From: Bacillus sp. MM2020_4
GTDB lineage: Bacteria > Bacillota > Bacilli > Bacillales > Cytobacillaceae
Length of the DNA: 64,000 nt
Assembly: GCF_011250555.1 (NCBI RefSeq)
Contig: NZ_JAANMZ010000001.1
Location: 248,001 to 312,000 of the forward strand
Direction: 5' to 3'
In this document: piece after piece, positions 46,657 to 57,681 of the stretch
How positions within the stretch are numbered: position 1 is the first letter of the stretch
Layout: each line of letters begins with the position of its first letter
Program-made: the position numbers and the translations under genes
The notes under the pieces: model-generated
What the model was told of the DNA's origin: nothing
Databases searched by the model: none
What the model saw: the letters and a program-made list of their open reading frames with translations, nothing else

Positions 46657-48738
46657 ATGGCAGCAGAATTTCTCGTAATCGTTGAATCTCCAGCGAAAGC
46701 GAAAACAATAGAACGATATTTAGGAAATAAATATAAAGTTAAAGCATCGATGGGGCATGTTCGTGATTTGCCACGCAGTCAGATGGGGGTCAATGTAGAA
46801 AATAGCTTTGAGCCCAAATATATTACCATCCGCGGAAAAGGCCCTGTTTTAAAAGAATTAAAGACTGCGGCAAAAAAAGTAAAAAAAATCTATCTCGCAG
46901 CTGACCCGGATCGTGAGGGGGAAGCTATTGCCTGGCATTTAGCACATAGTCTTGATGTTGATATTACTTCCGATTGCCGAGTTGTCTTTAATGAAATTAC
47001 AAAAGATGCGATAAAGGAATCCTTCAAGCATCCTCGTCCAATTAATATGGATCTTGTTGATGCCCAGCAGGCTCGTAGGATATTAGACCGGCTTGTAGGC
47101 TATAATATCAGCCCTCTTCTTTGGAAGAAGGTTAAAAAAGGGTTAAGTGCAGGACGGGTACAATCCGTTGCAGTTCGTTTAATTATTGACCGAGAAAAAG
47201 AGATTAAAGCGTTTACACCTGAAGAATATTGGACGATTGATGGCGAATTTTTAAAAGGGAAAGACCATTTCAGTGCCAGTTATCATTCGGTAGTGGGCCA
47301 TGAGAAAACCGAGCTGAAATCAGAACATGATGTCCAAGCGATTTTACAGCAATTAACTGATAATAAGTTCAAAGTAATCTCTGTGACGAAAAAAGAGCGC
47401 AGAAGAAATCCAGCACCACCATTTATCACCTCGTCCTTGCAGCAGGAAGCAGCCAGAAAGCTCAACTTTCGTGCCAGGAAAACCATGATGTTAGCCCAAC
47501 AGCTCTATGAAGGAATTGAACTTGGGAAAGAAGGAACGGTTGGTCTCATCACCTATATGAGAACAGATTCAACCCGAATTTCCGAGGTAGCGCAAGGAGA
47601 AGCGGCAAGTTATATAAAAGCAGAGTATGGTGAAAACTTTTTAAAGGATGAGCAAAGGAAAGAAAAGAAGCAGACAAATGCCCAGGATGCGCATGAGGCG
47701 ATTCGCCCAACGAGTACACTTAGAGATCCCGGCAGCTTAAAGGAATTTCTCTCTCGCGATCAGCTCCGGTTATATAAACTAATTTGGGAACGCTTTTTGG
47801 CAAGTCAAATGGCGCAGGCAGTCATGGATACGATGAGCGTGGATTTGCAAAATGGGAATGTTGTGTTCCGTGCTACTGGGTCCAAGATTAAATTTCCAGG
47901 GTTCATGAAGCTTTACGTGGAGGGTTCAGATGACCAAATCGATGGACCTGAGAAAATGCTCCCGGATCTTAAAGAGGGAGATGAAGTGTTTAAAAAGGAT
48001 ATTGAACCGAAGCAACACTTCACACAACCTCCACCCCGATACACAGAAGCAAGACTTGTCAAAACTTTAGAAGAACTCGGCATCGGCCGTCCATCTACCT
48101 ATGCTCCAACCTTGGATACAGTTCAAAAGCGGGGATATGTTGCCCTTGATAATAAACGCTTTATTCCGACTGAGCTGGGTGAAATTGTTCATGAAGTAAT
48201 GGTAGAATTTTTTCCTGAAATCATAAATGTGGAGTTTACTGCTAGAATGGAAAAAGGATTAGACCATATTGAAGATGGAAAAATGACGTGGATAAAACTC
48301 ATTGATGCATTTTACCAAGAGTTCGAAACAAATTTAAAAATAGCTGAGCAGGAAATGGAAAAAATAGAAATTAAAGATGAGCCAGCCGGTGAGGATTGTG
48401 AAAACTGCGGAAACCCAATGGTGTTCAAAATGGGCAGATATGGTAAATTCATGGCCTGCAGTAATTTCCCGGATTGTCGGAATACAAAGCCGATAGTGAA
48501 GGAAATCGGTGTTACCTGTCCTACGTGTAAAGAAGGTCAAATTATTGAACGAAAGAGCAAGAAAAAAAGATTATTTTACGGTTGCACCCGTTATCCTGAT
48601 TGTGAATTTATATCTTGGGATAAACCGTTACCGAGAGCCTGCCCGAAATGCGAGGGCTTGCTTGTAGAAAAGAAATTAAAAAAGGGTGTTCAGGTTCAAT
48701 GTGTTACATGTGATTATAAGGAAGAATCGCAAAGCTAA
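46657..48738 (+). CDS. topA: DNA topoisomerase I
   Basis: Type IA topoisomerase that relaxes negative supercoils. The 693 residues (B. subtilis 691) show TOPRIM ([31 protein letters not shown]), the active-site Tyr300 in [10 protein letters not shown], and three C-terminal zinc ribbons (CENCGNPM...CSNFPDC, CPTCKEG...CTRYPDC, CPKCEGL...CVTC). The 163-base gap upstream holds a possible extended -10 promoter (TGT-TATACA at 46588-46596, TTGCAA at 46570). Start ATG 46657 after AAGGAGG. Confidence 0.97.
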   Translation: MAAEFLVIVESPAKAKTIERYLGNKYKVKASMGHVRDLPRSQMGVNVENSFEPKYITIRGKGPVLKELKTAAKKVKKIYLAADPDREGEAIAWHLAHSLDVDITSDCRVVFNEITKDAIKESFKHPRPINMDLVDAQQARRILDRLVGYNISPLLWKKVKKGLSAGRVQSVAVRLIIDREKEIKAFTPEEYWTIDGEFLKGKDHFSASYHSVVGHEKTELKSEHDVQAILQQLTDNKFKVISVTKKERRRNPAPPFITSSLQQEAARKLNFRARKTMMLAQQLYEGIELGKEGTVGLITYMRTDSTRISEVAQGEAASYIKAEYGENFLKDEQRKEKKQTNAQDAHEAIRPTSTLRDPGSLKEFLSRDQLRLYKLIWERFLASQMAQAVMDTMSVDLQNGNVVFRATGSKIKFPGFMKLYVEGSDDQIDGPEKMLPDLKEGDEVFKKDIEPKQHFTQPPPRYTEARLVKTLEELGIGRPSTYAPTLDTVQKRGYVALDNKRFIPTELGEIVHEVMVEFFPEIINVEFTARMEKGLDHIEDGKMTWIKLIDAFYQEFETNLKIAEQEMEKIEIKDEPAGEDCENCGNPMVFKMGRYGKFMACSNFPDCRNTKPIVKEIGVTCPTCKEGQIIERKSKKKRLFYGCTRYPDCEFISWDKPLPRACPKCEGLLVEKKLKKGVQVQCVTCDYKEESQS

Positions 48739-48771
48739 GAGTGGGCCAATCCCGCTCTTTTTATTTTTTTT
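48738..48771 (+). terminator. topA terminator
   Basis: AGAGTGGG-CCAAT-CCCGCTCT followed by TTTTATTTTTTTT, overlapping the topA stop codon. Confidence 0.85.
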
Positions 48772-48907
48772 GATAGTTAAAACTTTTTTCTTTTTCATTC
48801 GTATAGTACAATGCAAGATGGACTTTAAAAGTGGGGAAGGTATTGATAGACTTTTTTCTTCCCATAATGAATATGTTAATAAATACCAGCTTCGGGAGGA
48901 CGCTAAC

Positions 48908-50215
48908 ATGTCGGATGTAATAATAAATGTAATTGGTGCCGGTTTGGCAGGAAGTGAAGCGGCATGGCAGATTGCGAAACGCGGTGTAAAGGTACGGCTT
49001 TTTGAGATGCGCCCAATTAAACAAACACCCGCGCACCATACAGATAAATTTGCTGAATTAGTTTGCAGTAATTCATTACGGGCAAACACGTTAACAAATG
49101 CGGTTGGGGTACTAAAAGAGGAAATGCGAAGGCTTGATTCTGTGATTATTGCTGCGGCAGATGCATGTGCAGTGCCAGCAGGGGGGGCTTTAGCCGTAGA
49201 TCGTCACGAATTTGCTGCAAAAGTGACTGAGATGGTTAAAAATCATGAAAATGTTACGGTAGTAAATGAAGAAGTAACAGCTATTCCTGAGGGACCTACA
49301 ATAATTGCTACAGGCCCTCTGACCAGTCCGGATCTCTCCGCACAGCTTAAAAACTTAACTGGTGAAGACTATCTTTATTTTTATGATGCAGCCGCGCCAA
49401 TTCTCGAAAAGGATAGCATCAACATGGATAAAGTTTATTTGAAGTCTCGCTATGATAAGGGGGAAGCGGCCTATTTAAACTGCCCAATGACAGAGGAAGA
49501 GTTTAATCGGTTTTATGAAGCGCTGATTTCTGCTGAGACGGTACCATTAAAGGAATTTGAAAAGGAAGTTTTTTTTGAGGGTTGTATGCCAATTGAGGTT
49601 ATGGCATCAAGAGGTCAGAAAACGATGCTGTTTGGGCCGTTAAAACCAGTTGGTTTAGAAGATCCGAAAACAGGTAAGAGACCCTTTGCTGTTGTGCAGC
49701 TTCGTCAGGACGATGCCGCTGGAACACTATTTAATATTGTTGGATTTCAGACACATTTAAAATGGGGAGCGCAAAAGGAAGTTATCCAGTTAATTCCCGG
49801 CCTTGAAAATGCAGAAATCATCAGATATGGTGTCATGCACCGCAATACATTTATTAATTCGCCGAAAGTTCTTAAGTCAACATATCAATTCCGTAACCGC
49901 GAAGATTTATTCTTTGCCGGTCAGATGACAGGGGTTGAAGGCTATGTAGAATCAGCTGCAAGCGGTTTAGTTGCCGGGATCAATGCAGCGCGAATAGTGA
50001 ATGGACTTGAAACGGTTGAATTTCCAGCAGTAACAGCGATTGGCAGTATGGCTCGCTACATCACAACAGCCAATTCTGATAATTTTCAGCCGATGAATGC
50101 CAATTTTGGGTTATTTCCTGAACTGCCAGTGAGAATAAAGGGTAAGCAGGAAAGAAATTTACAGCATGCTAACCGAGCACTAGAGACAATTCAGAACTTT
50201 GTGAAAGTTTTGTAA
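48908..50215 (+). CDS. trmFO: methylenetetrahydrofolate-tRNA-(uracil-54-C5)-methyltransferase TrmFO
   Basis: Folate- and FAD-dependent enzyme that makes m5U54 (ribothymidine) in the T loop of tRNAs. The 435-residue protein starts [20 protein letters not shown] (FAD dinucleotide motif) and shows the active-site cysteine regions [11 protein letters not shown] and [15 protein letters not shown], as well as [12 protein letters not shown]. Start ATG 48908 follows GGGAGG; the frame is open from 48686 only by chance. xerC/codV, which follows gid/trmFO in B. subtilis, is missing. Confidence 0.96.
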   Translation: MSDVIINVIGAGLAGSEAAWQIAKRGVKVRLFEMRPIKQTPAHHTDKFAELVCSNSLRANTLTNAVGVLKEEMRRLDSVIIAAADACAVPAGGALAVDRHEFAAKVTEMVKNHENVTVVNEEVTAIPEGPTIIATGPLTSPDLSAQLKNLTGEDYLYFYDAAAPILEKDSINMDKVYLKSRYDKGEAAYLNCPMTEEEFNRFYEALISAETVPLKEFEKEVFFEGCMPIEVMASRGQKTMLFGPLKPVGLEDPKTGKRPFAVVQLRQDDAAGTLFNIVGFQTHLKWGAQKEVIQLIPGLENAEIIRYGVMHRNTFINSPKVLKSTYQFRNREDLFFAGQMTGVEGYVESAASGLVAGINAARIVNGLETVEFPAVTAIGSMARYITTANSDNFQPMNANFGLFPELPVRIKGKQERNLQHANRALETIQNFVKVL

Positions 50216-50468
50216 AATCCATTGCAAGCAATTTAGAAGTATGTTACGATTTAGTAGCTCTTGTCGGTAAATAGCCAGGGTAAATGTGAATGTTTTATTA
50301 AACTTATTTATCCGGTGTTTACAAATAAAACGAAATTAAGCAGAATATAGAATTGAACATTATCAACTTAATTTTAGTGATTTCGTTTATCAACAGAATC
50401 TACTTAACTTTCATACATACCATTAGTGTTTTTGAAAATAAGATTACTCCAGAAGGAGGAAGATTAAT

Positions 50469-51011
50469 TTGAATCAATTTCACGCAACAACAATTTTTGC
50501 CGTCCATCATAACGGAGAATGCTCAATGTCCGGTGATGGCCAAGTAACATTTGGGAATGCAGTTGTGATGAAGCACACAGCAAAAAAGGTGAGAAAGATA
50601 TTTAATGGTAGAGTATTGGCCGGTTTTGCCGGTTCTGTTGCCGATGCATTTACTCTTTTCGAACTGTTTGAAGGTAAACTTGAAGAGTATAATGGAAATC
50701 TCCAAAGAGCAGCTGTCGAGCTTGCTAAGGAATGGAGAAGCGATAAAATGCTTCGTAAGTTGGAAGCGATGCTCATTGTCATGGATCGTGAAAGTTTGCT
50801 GCTTGTTTCGGGAACTGGGGAAGTAATCGAGCCTGATGATGGGATTCTTGCGATTGGCTCGGGCGGGAATTACGCTTTGGCCGCCGGCCGTTCATTGAAG
50901 AAGTATTCCGGAGATCACCTATCTGCCAAAGAAATAGCGAAGGCTTCTTTAGAAATAGCTGCTGAAATATGTGTATACACTAATCACAACATTATCGTTG
51001 AAGAGCTATAA
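50469..51011 (+). CDS. hslV: ATP-dependent protease proteolytic subunit HslV (ClpQ/CodW)
   Basis: N-terminal nucleophile peptidase, a double hexamer activated by HslU. The 180 residues align fully with the family: [47 protein letters not shown]. The start is TTG 50469 after AGAAGGAGG. The N terminus reads [10 protein letters not shown], so Ser2 of B. subtilis CodW (the reported nucleophile) is Asn here; the Thr aligned with E. coli Thr1 is Thr7. It is followed by hslU and codY, as in the B. subtilis codVWXY operon. The 253-base gap before it (50216-50468) has no gene; it holds an inverted repeat (AAACGAAAT 50328 with ATTTCGTTT 50380) and a weak TTTACA at 50318. Confidence 0.95.
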   Translation: MNQFHATTIFAVHHNGECSMSGDGQVTFGNAVVMKHTAKKVRKIFNGRVLAGFAGSVADAFTLFELFEGKLEEYNGNLQRAAVELAKEWRSDKMLRKLEAMLIVMDRESLLLVSGTGEVIEPDDGILAIGSGGNYALAAGRSLKKYSGDHLSAKEIAKASLEIAAEICVYTNHNIIVEEL

Positions 51012-51031
51012 CGGGAAGGAGACTGAAAATT

Positions 51032-52435
51032 ATGGGTAAAACAACCAATTTAACCCCCCGCCAAATCGTCGAAAAACTTGATCAATATATTATCGGTCAG
51101 AAGGATGCCAAGAAAGCGGTCGCAGTTGCCTTAAGGAACCGTTACAGAAGGGGCCTATTGAATGAAAAGCTTCGGGAAGAAATTATCCCGAAAAATATAT
51201 TAATGATTGGACCGACAGGTGTTGGGAAAACGGAAATTGCCAGGAGAATTGCAAAGCTTGTTGGCGCACCGTTTATAAAGGTTGAAGCAACCAAATTTAC
51301 CGAAGTAGGCTATGTTGGTCGTGATGTTGAATCAATGGTACGAGATCTGGCTGAAACTTCTGTTCGATTGGTGAAAGAGGATCGGATGCAAACAGTGAAG
51401 GAACGAGCCGAGGAAAATGCAAACAGCAGACTTGTTGATTTACTAGTTCCATCCGCTAAAAAGTCGTCCAATTATAAAAACCCGCTTGAGATGTTATTTG
51501 GCGGCGGAAATTCGAATACAGAGCAAGAGACACAACAGGAAGATTACTCCGTTCATGAAAAACGTAAAATTGTCAAAGAGCAGCTTGCACTTGGTCAGTT
51601 GGAGGATGAAGTTGTTACGGTTGAAGTGGAGGAACAAGCTCCGTCCATGTTTGATATGCTCCAAGGTTCAGGTATTGAACAAATGGGGATGAATATGCAG
51701 GATGCTCTCAGCAGTTTTATGCCGAAAAAACGGAAGAAAAGAAAATTAACCGTTCGTGAAGCAAGAAATGTGTTAACAAGTGAAGAAGCAGCTAAACTCA
51801 TTGACATGGATGAAGTTACATCTGAAGCCATTTATCGTGCGGAGCAAACAGGGATAATATTCATTGATGAAATCGATAAGATCGCCAGTAAGAATTCCGG
51901 AGGATCTTCTGCAGATGTTTCGAGAGAAGGCGTTCAAAGAGATATTTTGCCGGTTGTTGAAGGGTCTACAGTGGTAACGAAATATGGATCGATTAAAACT
52001 GACCATATCTTATTTATTGCTGCAGGAGCCTTCCATATGGCTAAACCATCTGATTTGATACCCGAACTTCAAGGCCGTTTCCCAATTCGGGTGGAACTAA
52101 CGAAGTTGACTGTTGAAGACTTCTTCAGGATTTTAATTGAACCGGATAATGCGTTAATTAAGCAATATCAAGCATTATTGGAAACAGAAGGTATACAAAT
52201 TGAATTTTCTGACGATGCTATTCGTAGAATAGCTGAAGTAGCATTCGAAGTGAATCAAAATACGGATAATATTGGTGCAAGACGACTCCATACCATATTA
52301 GAAAAGCTTTTAGAAGATCTGTCTTTTGAGGCACCCGATATTACAATGGAGAAAATCACGATTACACCAAAGTATGTTGATGATAAACTGGATGCGATCT
52401 CGAAAAATAAAGATTTATCCCAATTTATCCTTTAG
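51032..52435 (+). CDS. hslU: ATP-dependent protease ATPase subunit HslU (ClpY/CodX)
   Basis: AAA+ unfoldase that feeds substrates to HslV. The 467 residues show Walker [18 protein letters not shown] (about 60-76), pore motif GYVGRDV, the intermediate domain (about 110-245, acidic and variable), Walker [12 protein letters not shown], sensor II segment [18 protein letters not shown] and a hydrophobic C-terminal tail (LSQFIL) used to dock with HslV. Twenty bases after hslV. Confidence 0.97.
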   Translation: MGKTTNLTPRQIVEKLDQYIIGQKDAKKAVAVALRNRYRRGLLNEKLREEIIPKNILMIGPTGVGKTEIARRIAKLVGAPFIKVEATKFTEVGYVGRDVESMVRDLAETSVRLVKEDRMQTVKERAEENANSRLVDLLVPSAKKSSNYKNPLEMLFGGGNSNTEQETQQEDYSVHEKRKIVKEQLALGQLEDEVVTVEVEEQAPSMFDMLQGSGIEQMGMNMQDALSSFMPKKRKKRKLTVREARNVLTSEEAAKLIDMDEVTSEAIYRAEQTGIIFIDEIDKIASKNSGGSSADVSREGVQRDILPVVEGSTVVTKYGSIKTDHILFIAAGAFHMAKPSDLIPELQGRFPIRVELTKLTVEDFFRILIEPDNALIKQYQALLETEGIQIEFSDDAIRRIAEVAFEVNQNTDNIGARRLHTILEKLLEDLSFEAPDITMEKITITPKYVDDKLDAISKNKDLSQFIL

Positions 52436-52486
52436 GAACTTATAAAATTTAATAATGGTTGCAGTTAATTAGGAGGAAGAAACACA

Positions 52487-53266
52487 ATGGATTTACTTAC
52501 AAAAACAAGAAAAATTAATGTTTTATTGCAAAAAGCGGCAGGTAAACCTGTAAACTTTAAGGAAATGTCAGAAACGTTAAGTGAGACAATTGAAGCAAAT
52601 GTTTACATTGTCAGCCGTCGTGGGAAACTTCTTGGTTTTTCAATTTATCAACAAATTGAAAACGAAAGAATGAAGAAAATGTTTGAAGACCGTCAATTCC
52701 CAGAGGAATATACAAAGGGATTATTTAATATTCAAGAAACTTCTTCAAACCTCGACATTGAAAGTCAATATACTGCTTTTCCTGTTGAAAACAATGAATT
52801 GTTTCGTGAAGGTTTGACCACGATTGTTCCAATTATCGGCGGTGGTGAGCGTCTAGGAACTTTAATCCTTGCTAGATTACAGGAAAAATTCCATGATGAT
52901 GATTTGATCCTTGCAGAATATGGCGCAACGGTAGTCGGTATGGAAATTTTACGTGAAAAATCGGAAGAAATTGAAGAAGAAGCTAGAAGCAAAGCGGTTG
53001 TTCAAATGGCAATCAGTTCGTTGTCATATAGTGAGCTAGAAGCGATTGAGCATATTTTTGAAGAGTTGAATGGCCATGAAGGTTTACTCGTTGCTTCCAA
53101 AATTGCCGATCGTGTGGGTATTACTCGTTCAGTTATTGTCAATGCACTACGAAAACTTGAAAGTGCTGGCGTCATTGAATCACGTTCCCTTGGGATGAAA
53201 GGAACATATATTAAAGTTTTAAATGATAAGTTCTTAATCGAGCTTGATAAATTAAGATCTAATTAA
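52487..53266 (+). CDS. codY: global transcriptional regulator CodY
   Basis: GTP- and branched-chain-amino-acid-responsive repressor of stationary-phase and nutrient genes. The 259 residues have an N-terminal GAF ligand domain (about 1-155) and a C-terminal winged helix with [20 protein letters not shown] as recognition region. Sequence nearly identical to B. subtilis in the DNA-binding part. Start ATG 52487 after GGAGGAAG. In B. subtilis the flagellar operon begins after codY; here rpsB comes next. Confidence 0.98.
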   Translation: MDLLTKTRKINVLLQKAAGKPVNFKEMSETLSETIEANVYIVSRRGKLLGFSIYQQIENERMKKMFEDRQFPEEYTKGLFNIQETSSNLDIESQYTAFPVENNELFREGLTTIVPIIGGGERLGTLILARLQEKFHDDDLILAEYGATVVGMEILREKSEEIEEEARSKAVVQMAISSLSYSELEAIEHIFEELNGHEGLLVASKIADRVGITRSVIVNALRKLESAGVIESRSLGMKGTYIKVLNDKFLIELDKLRSN

Positions 53267-53272
53267 ACATAT

Positions 53273-53302
53273 TCCCCAGTTAATCTGGGGATTTTTTTTT
53301 TT
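53273..53302 (+). terminator. codY terminator
   Basis: TCCCCAG-TTAAT-CTGGGGA followed by eleven Ts. Confidence 0.9.
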
Positions 53303-53315
53303 AATAAAGTAATGC

Positions 53316-53344
53316 TTGATTGTTATTTACACATATGCTATATT
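53316..53344 (+). promoter_or_regulatory. SigA promoter for rpsB
   Basis: TTGATT (53316-53321), 17 bases, TATATT (53339-53344) with an extended TGC before the -10. Confidence 0.75.
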
Positions 53345-53350
53345 ATTTCA

Positions 53351-54163
<813 letters not shown>

Positions 54164-54182
54164 TTTCATTTATTGAACACAT

Positions 54183-54222
54183 AAAAAGGTGATAAGAGGG
54201 AGACCCTTTATCACCTTTTTTT
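54183..54222 (+). terminator. rpsB terminator or attenuator
   Basis: AAAAAGGTGATAA pairs with TTATCACCTTTTT around an interior GAGGGAGACCC, followed by more Ts. It separates rpsB from tsf. Confidence 0.85.
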
Positions 54223-54288
54223 AAAGAAAACCTACCGATTGCAGAAATTAAGAATGTTTATCTAAAGCTTAGATGGCTAAGATATGAG

Positions 54289-54294
54289 TATAAT
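54289..54294 (+). promoter_or_regulatory. -10 element upstream of tsf
   Basis: Perfect TATAAT 28 bases before tsf. No convincing -35 at the right distance, so confidence is limited. Confidence 0.45.
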
Positions 54295-54321
54295 ACATAG
54301 ATTTAAAGGAGGAAGAACATT

Positions 54322-55206
54322 ATGGCAGTTACTGCTCAAATGGTTAAAGAACTACGTGAAAAAACTGGCGCAGGGATGATGGATTGTAAAAAGGCGCTAA
54401 CAGAAACAAATGGTGACATGGAAAAAGCGATTGATTTCTTACGTGAAAAAGGGATTGCAAAGGCTGCAAATAAAGCAGACCGGATTGCTGCAGAAGGTTT
54501 AACTTCTATCCTAACAGAAGGTAACGATGCTGTTATTCTTGAAGTAAATTCAGAAACAGACTTCGTTGCGAAAAACGAAGGATTCCAAACACTTGTTAAA
54601 GAACTTGCATCACACCTTATTAAAAACAAACCTGCAACTGTAGAAGAAGCTACATCACAAACAATGGAAAACGGCGCAACCGTTGCAGATCATATCAACG
54701 CTGCGATTGCGAAAATTGGGGAAAAACTTTCCCTTCGTCGTTTTGCTATTGTATCTAAAACTGATAATGATGCATTTGGCGCATATCTTCATATGGGTGG
54801 ACGTATCAGCGTATTAACAGTTCTTGAAGGTACTTCTGACGCAGACGCTGCTAAAGATATTTCCATGCACATCGCTGCATTAAGACCAAAATATGTTTCA
54901 CGTGATCAAGTATCACAAGAAGAGGTTGAGCGCGAGCGTCAAGTATTAACAACTCAAGCTCTAAACGAAGGAAAGCCTGAAAATATCGTTGCTAAAATGG
55001 TAGAAGGCCGTCTTGGTAAATATTTTGAAGATGTTTGTGTCCTTGACCAAACTTTCGTTAAAAACCCTGATCAAAAGGTACGTCAATTTGTTGAATCGAA
55101 GGGTGCAACATTACGTGAATTCGTACGTTATGAAGTAGGGGAAGGCATCGAAAAACGTGAAGATAACTTCGCAGAAGAAGTTATGAACCAAGTAAATAAA
55201 CAATAG
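54322..55206 (+). CDS. tsf: elongation factor Ts
   Basis: Nucleotide exchange factor for EF-Tu. The 294 residues start with the UBA-like domain ([19 protein letters not shown]), followed by the core motif [12 protein letters not shown] and a C-terminal segment ([16 protein letters not shown]). Start ATG 54322 after AAGGAGG. Order rpsB-tsf-pyrH-frr is the standard one. Confidence 0.98.
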   Translation: MAVTAQMVKELREKTGAGMMDCKKALTETNGDMEKAIDFLREKGIAKAANKADRIAAEGLTSILTEGNDAVILEVNSETDFVAKNEGFQTLVKELASHLIKNKPATVEEATSQTMENGATVADHINAAIAKIGEKLSLRRFAIVSKTDNDAFGAYLHMGGRISVLTVLEGTSDADAAKDISMHIAALRPKYVSRDQVSQEEVERERQVLTTQALNEGKPENIVAKMVEGRLGKYFEDVCVLDQTFVKNPDQKVRQFVESKGATLREFVRYEVGEGIEKREDNFAEEVMNQVNKQ

Positions 55207-55262
55207 TCAAATATTCTCTAGCTTAAAACTGATAAGGGAATGTTACTGTAATAGATTTTTGA

Positions 55263-55292
55263 ATAGGGGACACGGTGTGTTCCCTATTTTTC
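55263..55292 (+). terminator. tsf terminator
   Basis: An 11-pair stem, ATAGGGGACAC with GTGTTCCCTAT (one G-U), loop GGT, followed by TTTTTC. Confidence 0.85.
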
Positions 55293-55313
55293 AAGAATAG
55301 AAATTCAAGAAAC

Positions 55314-55348
55314 ATCTAGCCTAAGCGCCTAAATAAGGCGCTTACGGT
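55314..55348 (-). repeat. dispersed intergenic repeat, partial (copy F)
   Basis: On the minus strand CGTAAGCGCCTTATTTAGGCGCTTAGGCTAGATG carries the left CGTAAGCGCCTT edge of copy B and the right GCTAGA edge, around an 8-pair stem AAGCGCCT/AGGCGCTT. It lacks the AGAAAAG start. It lies between the tsf terminator and the pyrH ribosome-binding site. The quote here is given as two parts: CGTAAGCGCCTTATTT and AGGCGCTTAGGCTAGATG. Confidence 0.5.
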
Positions 55349-55374
55349 TAAAAAAATACATAGTGGAGGTTTAT

Positions 55375-56100
55375 ATGAGCGGTCCTAAGTATAAACGCGT
55401 GGTTTTAAAATTGAGCGGAGAAGCACTTGCTGGTGAGTCTAGCTTTGGAATTAAACCTTCTGTCATCAAATCAATTGCGATTCAAGTGAAAGAAATAGCA
55501 GAACTTGGAGTAGAGGTAGCTGTCGTTGTTGGCGGCGGCAATATTTGGCGCGGGAAAATCGGCAGTGAAATGGGTATGGACAGAGCAACGGCGGATTATA
55601 TGGGTATGCTAGCAACAGTAATGAATTCGTTAGCACTTCAAGATAGTTTGGAGCACTTAGGAATTGAATCACGTGTGCAAACCTCGATCGAAATGCGTCA
55701 GGTAGCTGAACCGTATATTCGACGACGTGCTATTAGACATTTAGAGAAGCAGCGGGTCGTTATTTTTGCGGCCGGAACAGGTAATCCGTATTTCTCAACT
55801 GATACAACTGCAGCACTAAGGGCAGCAGAAATTGATGCTGAGGTTATTTTGATGGCAAAAAATAATGTCGATGGGGTATATTCTGCAGACCCTCGCATTG
55901 ATGCAAATGCCACAAAATATGAAGATTTATCATTCCTAGATGTAATTAAGGAAGGATTAGCAGTCATGGACTCAACTGCATCGTCCTTATGTATGGATAA
56001 TGATATTCCACTAATTGTTTTCTCAATTATGGAACAGGGAAATATTAAAAGAGCCGTTATGGGTGAAAAAATTGGAACAGTCGTTAGGGGGAAAAACTAA
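55375..56100 (+). CDS. pyrH: UMP kinase
   Basis: Hexameric kinase of the amino acid kinase family; UMP to UDP in pyrimidine nucleotide synthesis. The 241 residues show [36 protein letters not shown] and the C-terminal [18 protein letters not shown]. Start ATG 55375 after GTGGAGG; the GTG at 55363 is the ribosome-binding site itself. Its last base is the first of frr (TAATG). Confidence 0.97.
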   Translation: MSGPKYKRVVLKLSGEALAGESSFGIKPSVIKSIAIQVKEIAELGVEVAVVVGGGNIWRGKIGSEMGMDRATADYMGMLATVMNSLALQDSLEHLGIESRVQTSIEMRQVAEPYIRRRAIRHLEKQRVVIFAAGTGNPYFSTDTTAALRAAEIDAEVILMAKNNVDGVYSADPRIDANATKYEDLSFLDVIKEGLAVMDSTASSLCMDNDIPLIVFSIMEQGNIKRAVMGEKIGTVVRGKN

Positions 56101-56657
56101 TGCCAAATCAAATTATCTCAGCCACTAAAGATCGAATGACAAAAGCGATTCAGTCCTATGCTCGTGAGCTTGCCAGCATTCGTGCGGGCAGAGCCAGTGC
56201 CTCGCTGCTGGATCGGATTACCGTTGATTATTATGGAGCACCAACACCAGTGAATCAAATGGCAGGGATCACGACTCCTGAAGCTAGACTTCTTGTAATT
56301 CAGCCATATGACAAATCCATTCTTGGTGATATTGAAAAAGCTATCCTGAAGTCTGATCTAGGGTTAAACCCGACTAATGATGGTCAGATTATTCGGATTG
56401 CCATTCCACAGCTGACAGAGGAACGTCGGAAAGAACTTGTAAAGGTAGTCAAAAAAGAATCTGAAGAAGCGAAAGTTGCGCTCCGTAATATTCGCCGTGA
56501 TAGCAATGATTCATTGAAGAAATTAGAGAAAAATGGTGATATTACAGAGGATGCCCTTCGCGGCTTTTCTGAGGATGTTCAAAAACTGACTGATGAATAC
56601 ATTCAAAAAATCGATCAAATCACGAAAGAAAAAGAAAAAGAAATATTAGAAGTGTAA
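56100..56657 (+). CDS. frr: ribosome recycling factor
   Basis: With EF-G splits post-termination ribosomes. The 185 residues have the three-helix bundle with [13 protein letters not shown], the hinge, and [20 protein letters not shown] near the C-terminal half. Start ATG overlaps the pyrH stop by one base, so the two are translationally coupled. Confidence 0.98.
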   Translation: MPNQIISATKDRMTKAIQSYARELASIRAGRASASLLDRITVDYYGAPTPVNQMAGITTPEARLLVIQPYDKSILGDIEKAILKSDLGLNPTNDGQIIRIAIPQLTEERRKELVKVVKKESEEAKVALRNIRRDSNDSLKKLEKNGDITEDALRGFSEDVQKLTDEYIQKIDQITKEKEKEILEV

Positions 56658-56667
56658 GAATGATCAG

Positions 56668-56691
56668 ACCCTCTCTTTAGGGGGTTTTTTT
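56668..56691 (+). terminator. frr terminator
   Basis: ACCCTC-TCTTTA-GGGGGT (one G-U) with a run of Ts. Confidence 0.8.
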
Positions 56692-56772
56692 CACTATTTT
56701 TGGGTTTTATCCATTATTCTTAATTCCAAATTACCTACATAAGTTATTATTAGAGATATCTTCTAGTTTTTT

Positions 56773-56781
56773 TGGTATGAT
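56773..56781 (+). promoter_or_regulatory. extended -10 promoter for uppS
   Basis: TGG-TATGAT at 56773-56781 without a clear -35; about 95 bases ahead of uppS. The remainder of the 220-base gap shows only the frr terminator. Confidence 0.5.
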
Positions 56782-56877
56782 AAAACCAGCTAACTAGAAT
56801 TACATAGCTGCACCCGCGTTACATTGGAAATGATTTATTTTCGGAGGAAATGATTAACGAACTTAAGGAGCAATGTT

Positions 56878-57654
56878 ATGTTTAAAAAATTTATACTAGG
56901 GAAGAGGCAAACTACCACTTCCACACTCCGAGATAAAGTAGAAAAGATAAAAAAGCTGCCTGTTCCTGAGCATGTCGCTATTATTATGGATGGTAATGGA
57001 CGATGGGCTAAGAAAAGGGCGTTACCGCGTATTGCCGGTCATCATGAGGGGATGAAGGTTGTTCGTAATACGACGATGCTGGCAAACGATATAGGAATAA
57101 AAGTCTTAACTTTATATGCCTTTTCAACCGAGAACTGGAAACGGCCCAAGAACGAAGTGGAATACATTATGAAACTGCCCGAAGAATTTTTAGGGACCTT
57201 TCTTCCTGAATTAATTGAGAATAATGTTCAAGTAAAAATGATGGGATATAAAGATCAGCTTCCAGTTCATACCCTAAGAGCAATTGAAAATGCAATGGAA
57301 GAAACCAAAAATAATAATGGGCTCATTCTAAATTTTGCCTTAAATTATGGAAGTAGAGCTGAGATTCTTGATGCGGTCAAGCAGGTCTTAAATGATAATA
57401 AAAATGGTATACTAAAGGAGACGGAGCTTGACGAAAAAGTCTTTTCGTCTTACCTAATGACGACAAATTACACGGATCCTGACCTTTTAATCAGAACCAG
57501 TGGTGAAATCCGTTTGAGTAACTTTATGTTATGGCAGTTAGCTTATTCAGAATTATGGTTTACTGAAGTGTTATGGCCTGATTTTAGTGAGGAACATTTA
57601 CTGGAAGCCATCGAGGCATTCCAAAATCGTCAGCGGCGATTTGGAGGAATATAA
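56878..57654 (+). CDS. uppS: undecaprenyl diphosphate synthase (isoprenyl transferase)
   Basis: Makes the C55 lipid carrier precursor for peptidoglycan and teichoic acids from FPP and IPP. The 258 residues show the catalytic IIMDGNGRWAKKR, GHHEGMK, TLYAFSTENWKRP and RTSGEIRLSNFMLWQ...YSELWF motifs. The N-terminal 30 residues are family-variable. Start ATG 56878 after AAGGAG. First gene of uppS-cdsA-dxr-rseP, an envelope-lipid cluster. Confidence 0.97.
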   Translation: MFKKFILGKRQTTTSTLRDKVEKIKKLPVPEHVAIIMDGNGRWAKKRALPRIAGHHEGMKVVRNTTMLANDIGIKVLTLYAFSTENWKRPKNEVEYIMKLPEEFLGTFLPELIENNVQVKMMGYKDQLPVHTLRAIENAMEETKNNNGLILNFALNYGSRAEILDAVKQVLNDNKNGILKETELDEKVFSSYLMTTNYTDPDLLIRTSGEIRLSNFMLWQLAYSELWFTEVLWPDFSEEHLLEAIEAFQNRQRRFGGI

Positions 57655-57681
57655 TAAGCAACAAAGGTGTTGAATTAGCAT

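Noticed and set aside
48686-48907. 222-base 5' extension of the trmFO frame
   Set aside because: Overlaps topA and its terminator; ATG 48908 has GGGAGG and matches the family start.
50216-50468. Decayed xerC in the trmFO-hslV gap
   Set aside because: I could see no stretch resembling XerC in any frame; the gap looks like plain AT-rich sequence with one inverted repeat.
56848-56883. Eleven-codon frame just before uppS (MINELKEQCYV)
   Set aside because: Its GGAGG is too close to the ATG and the frame only overlaps the uppS start by chance; no support.
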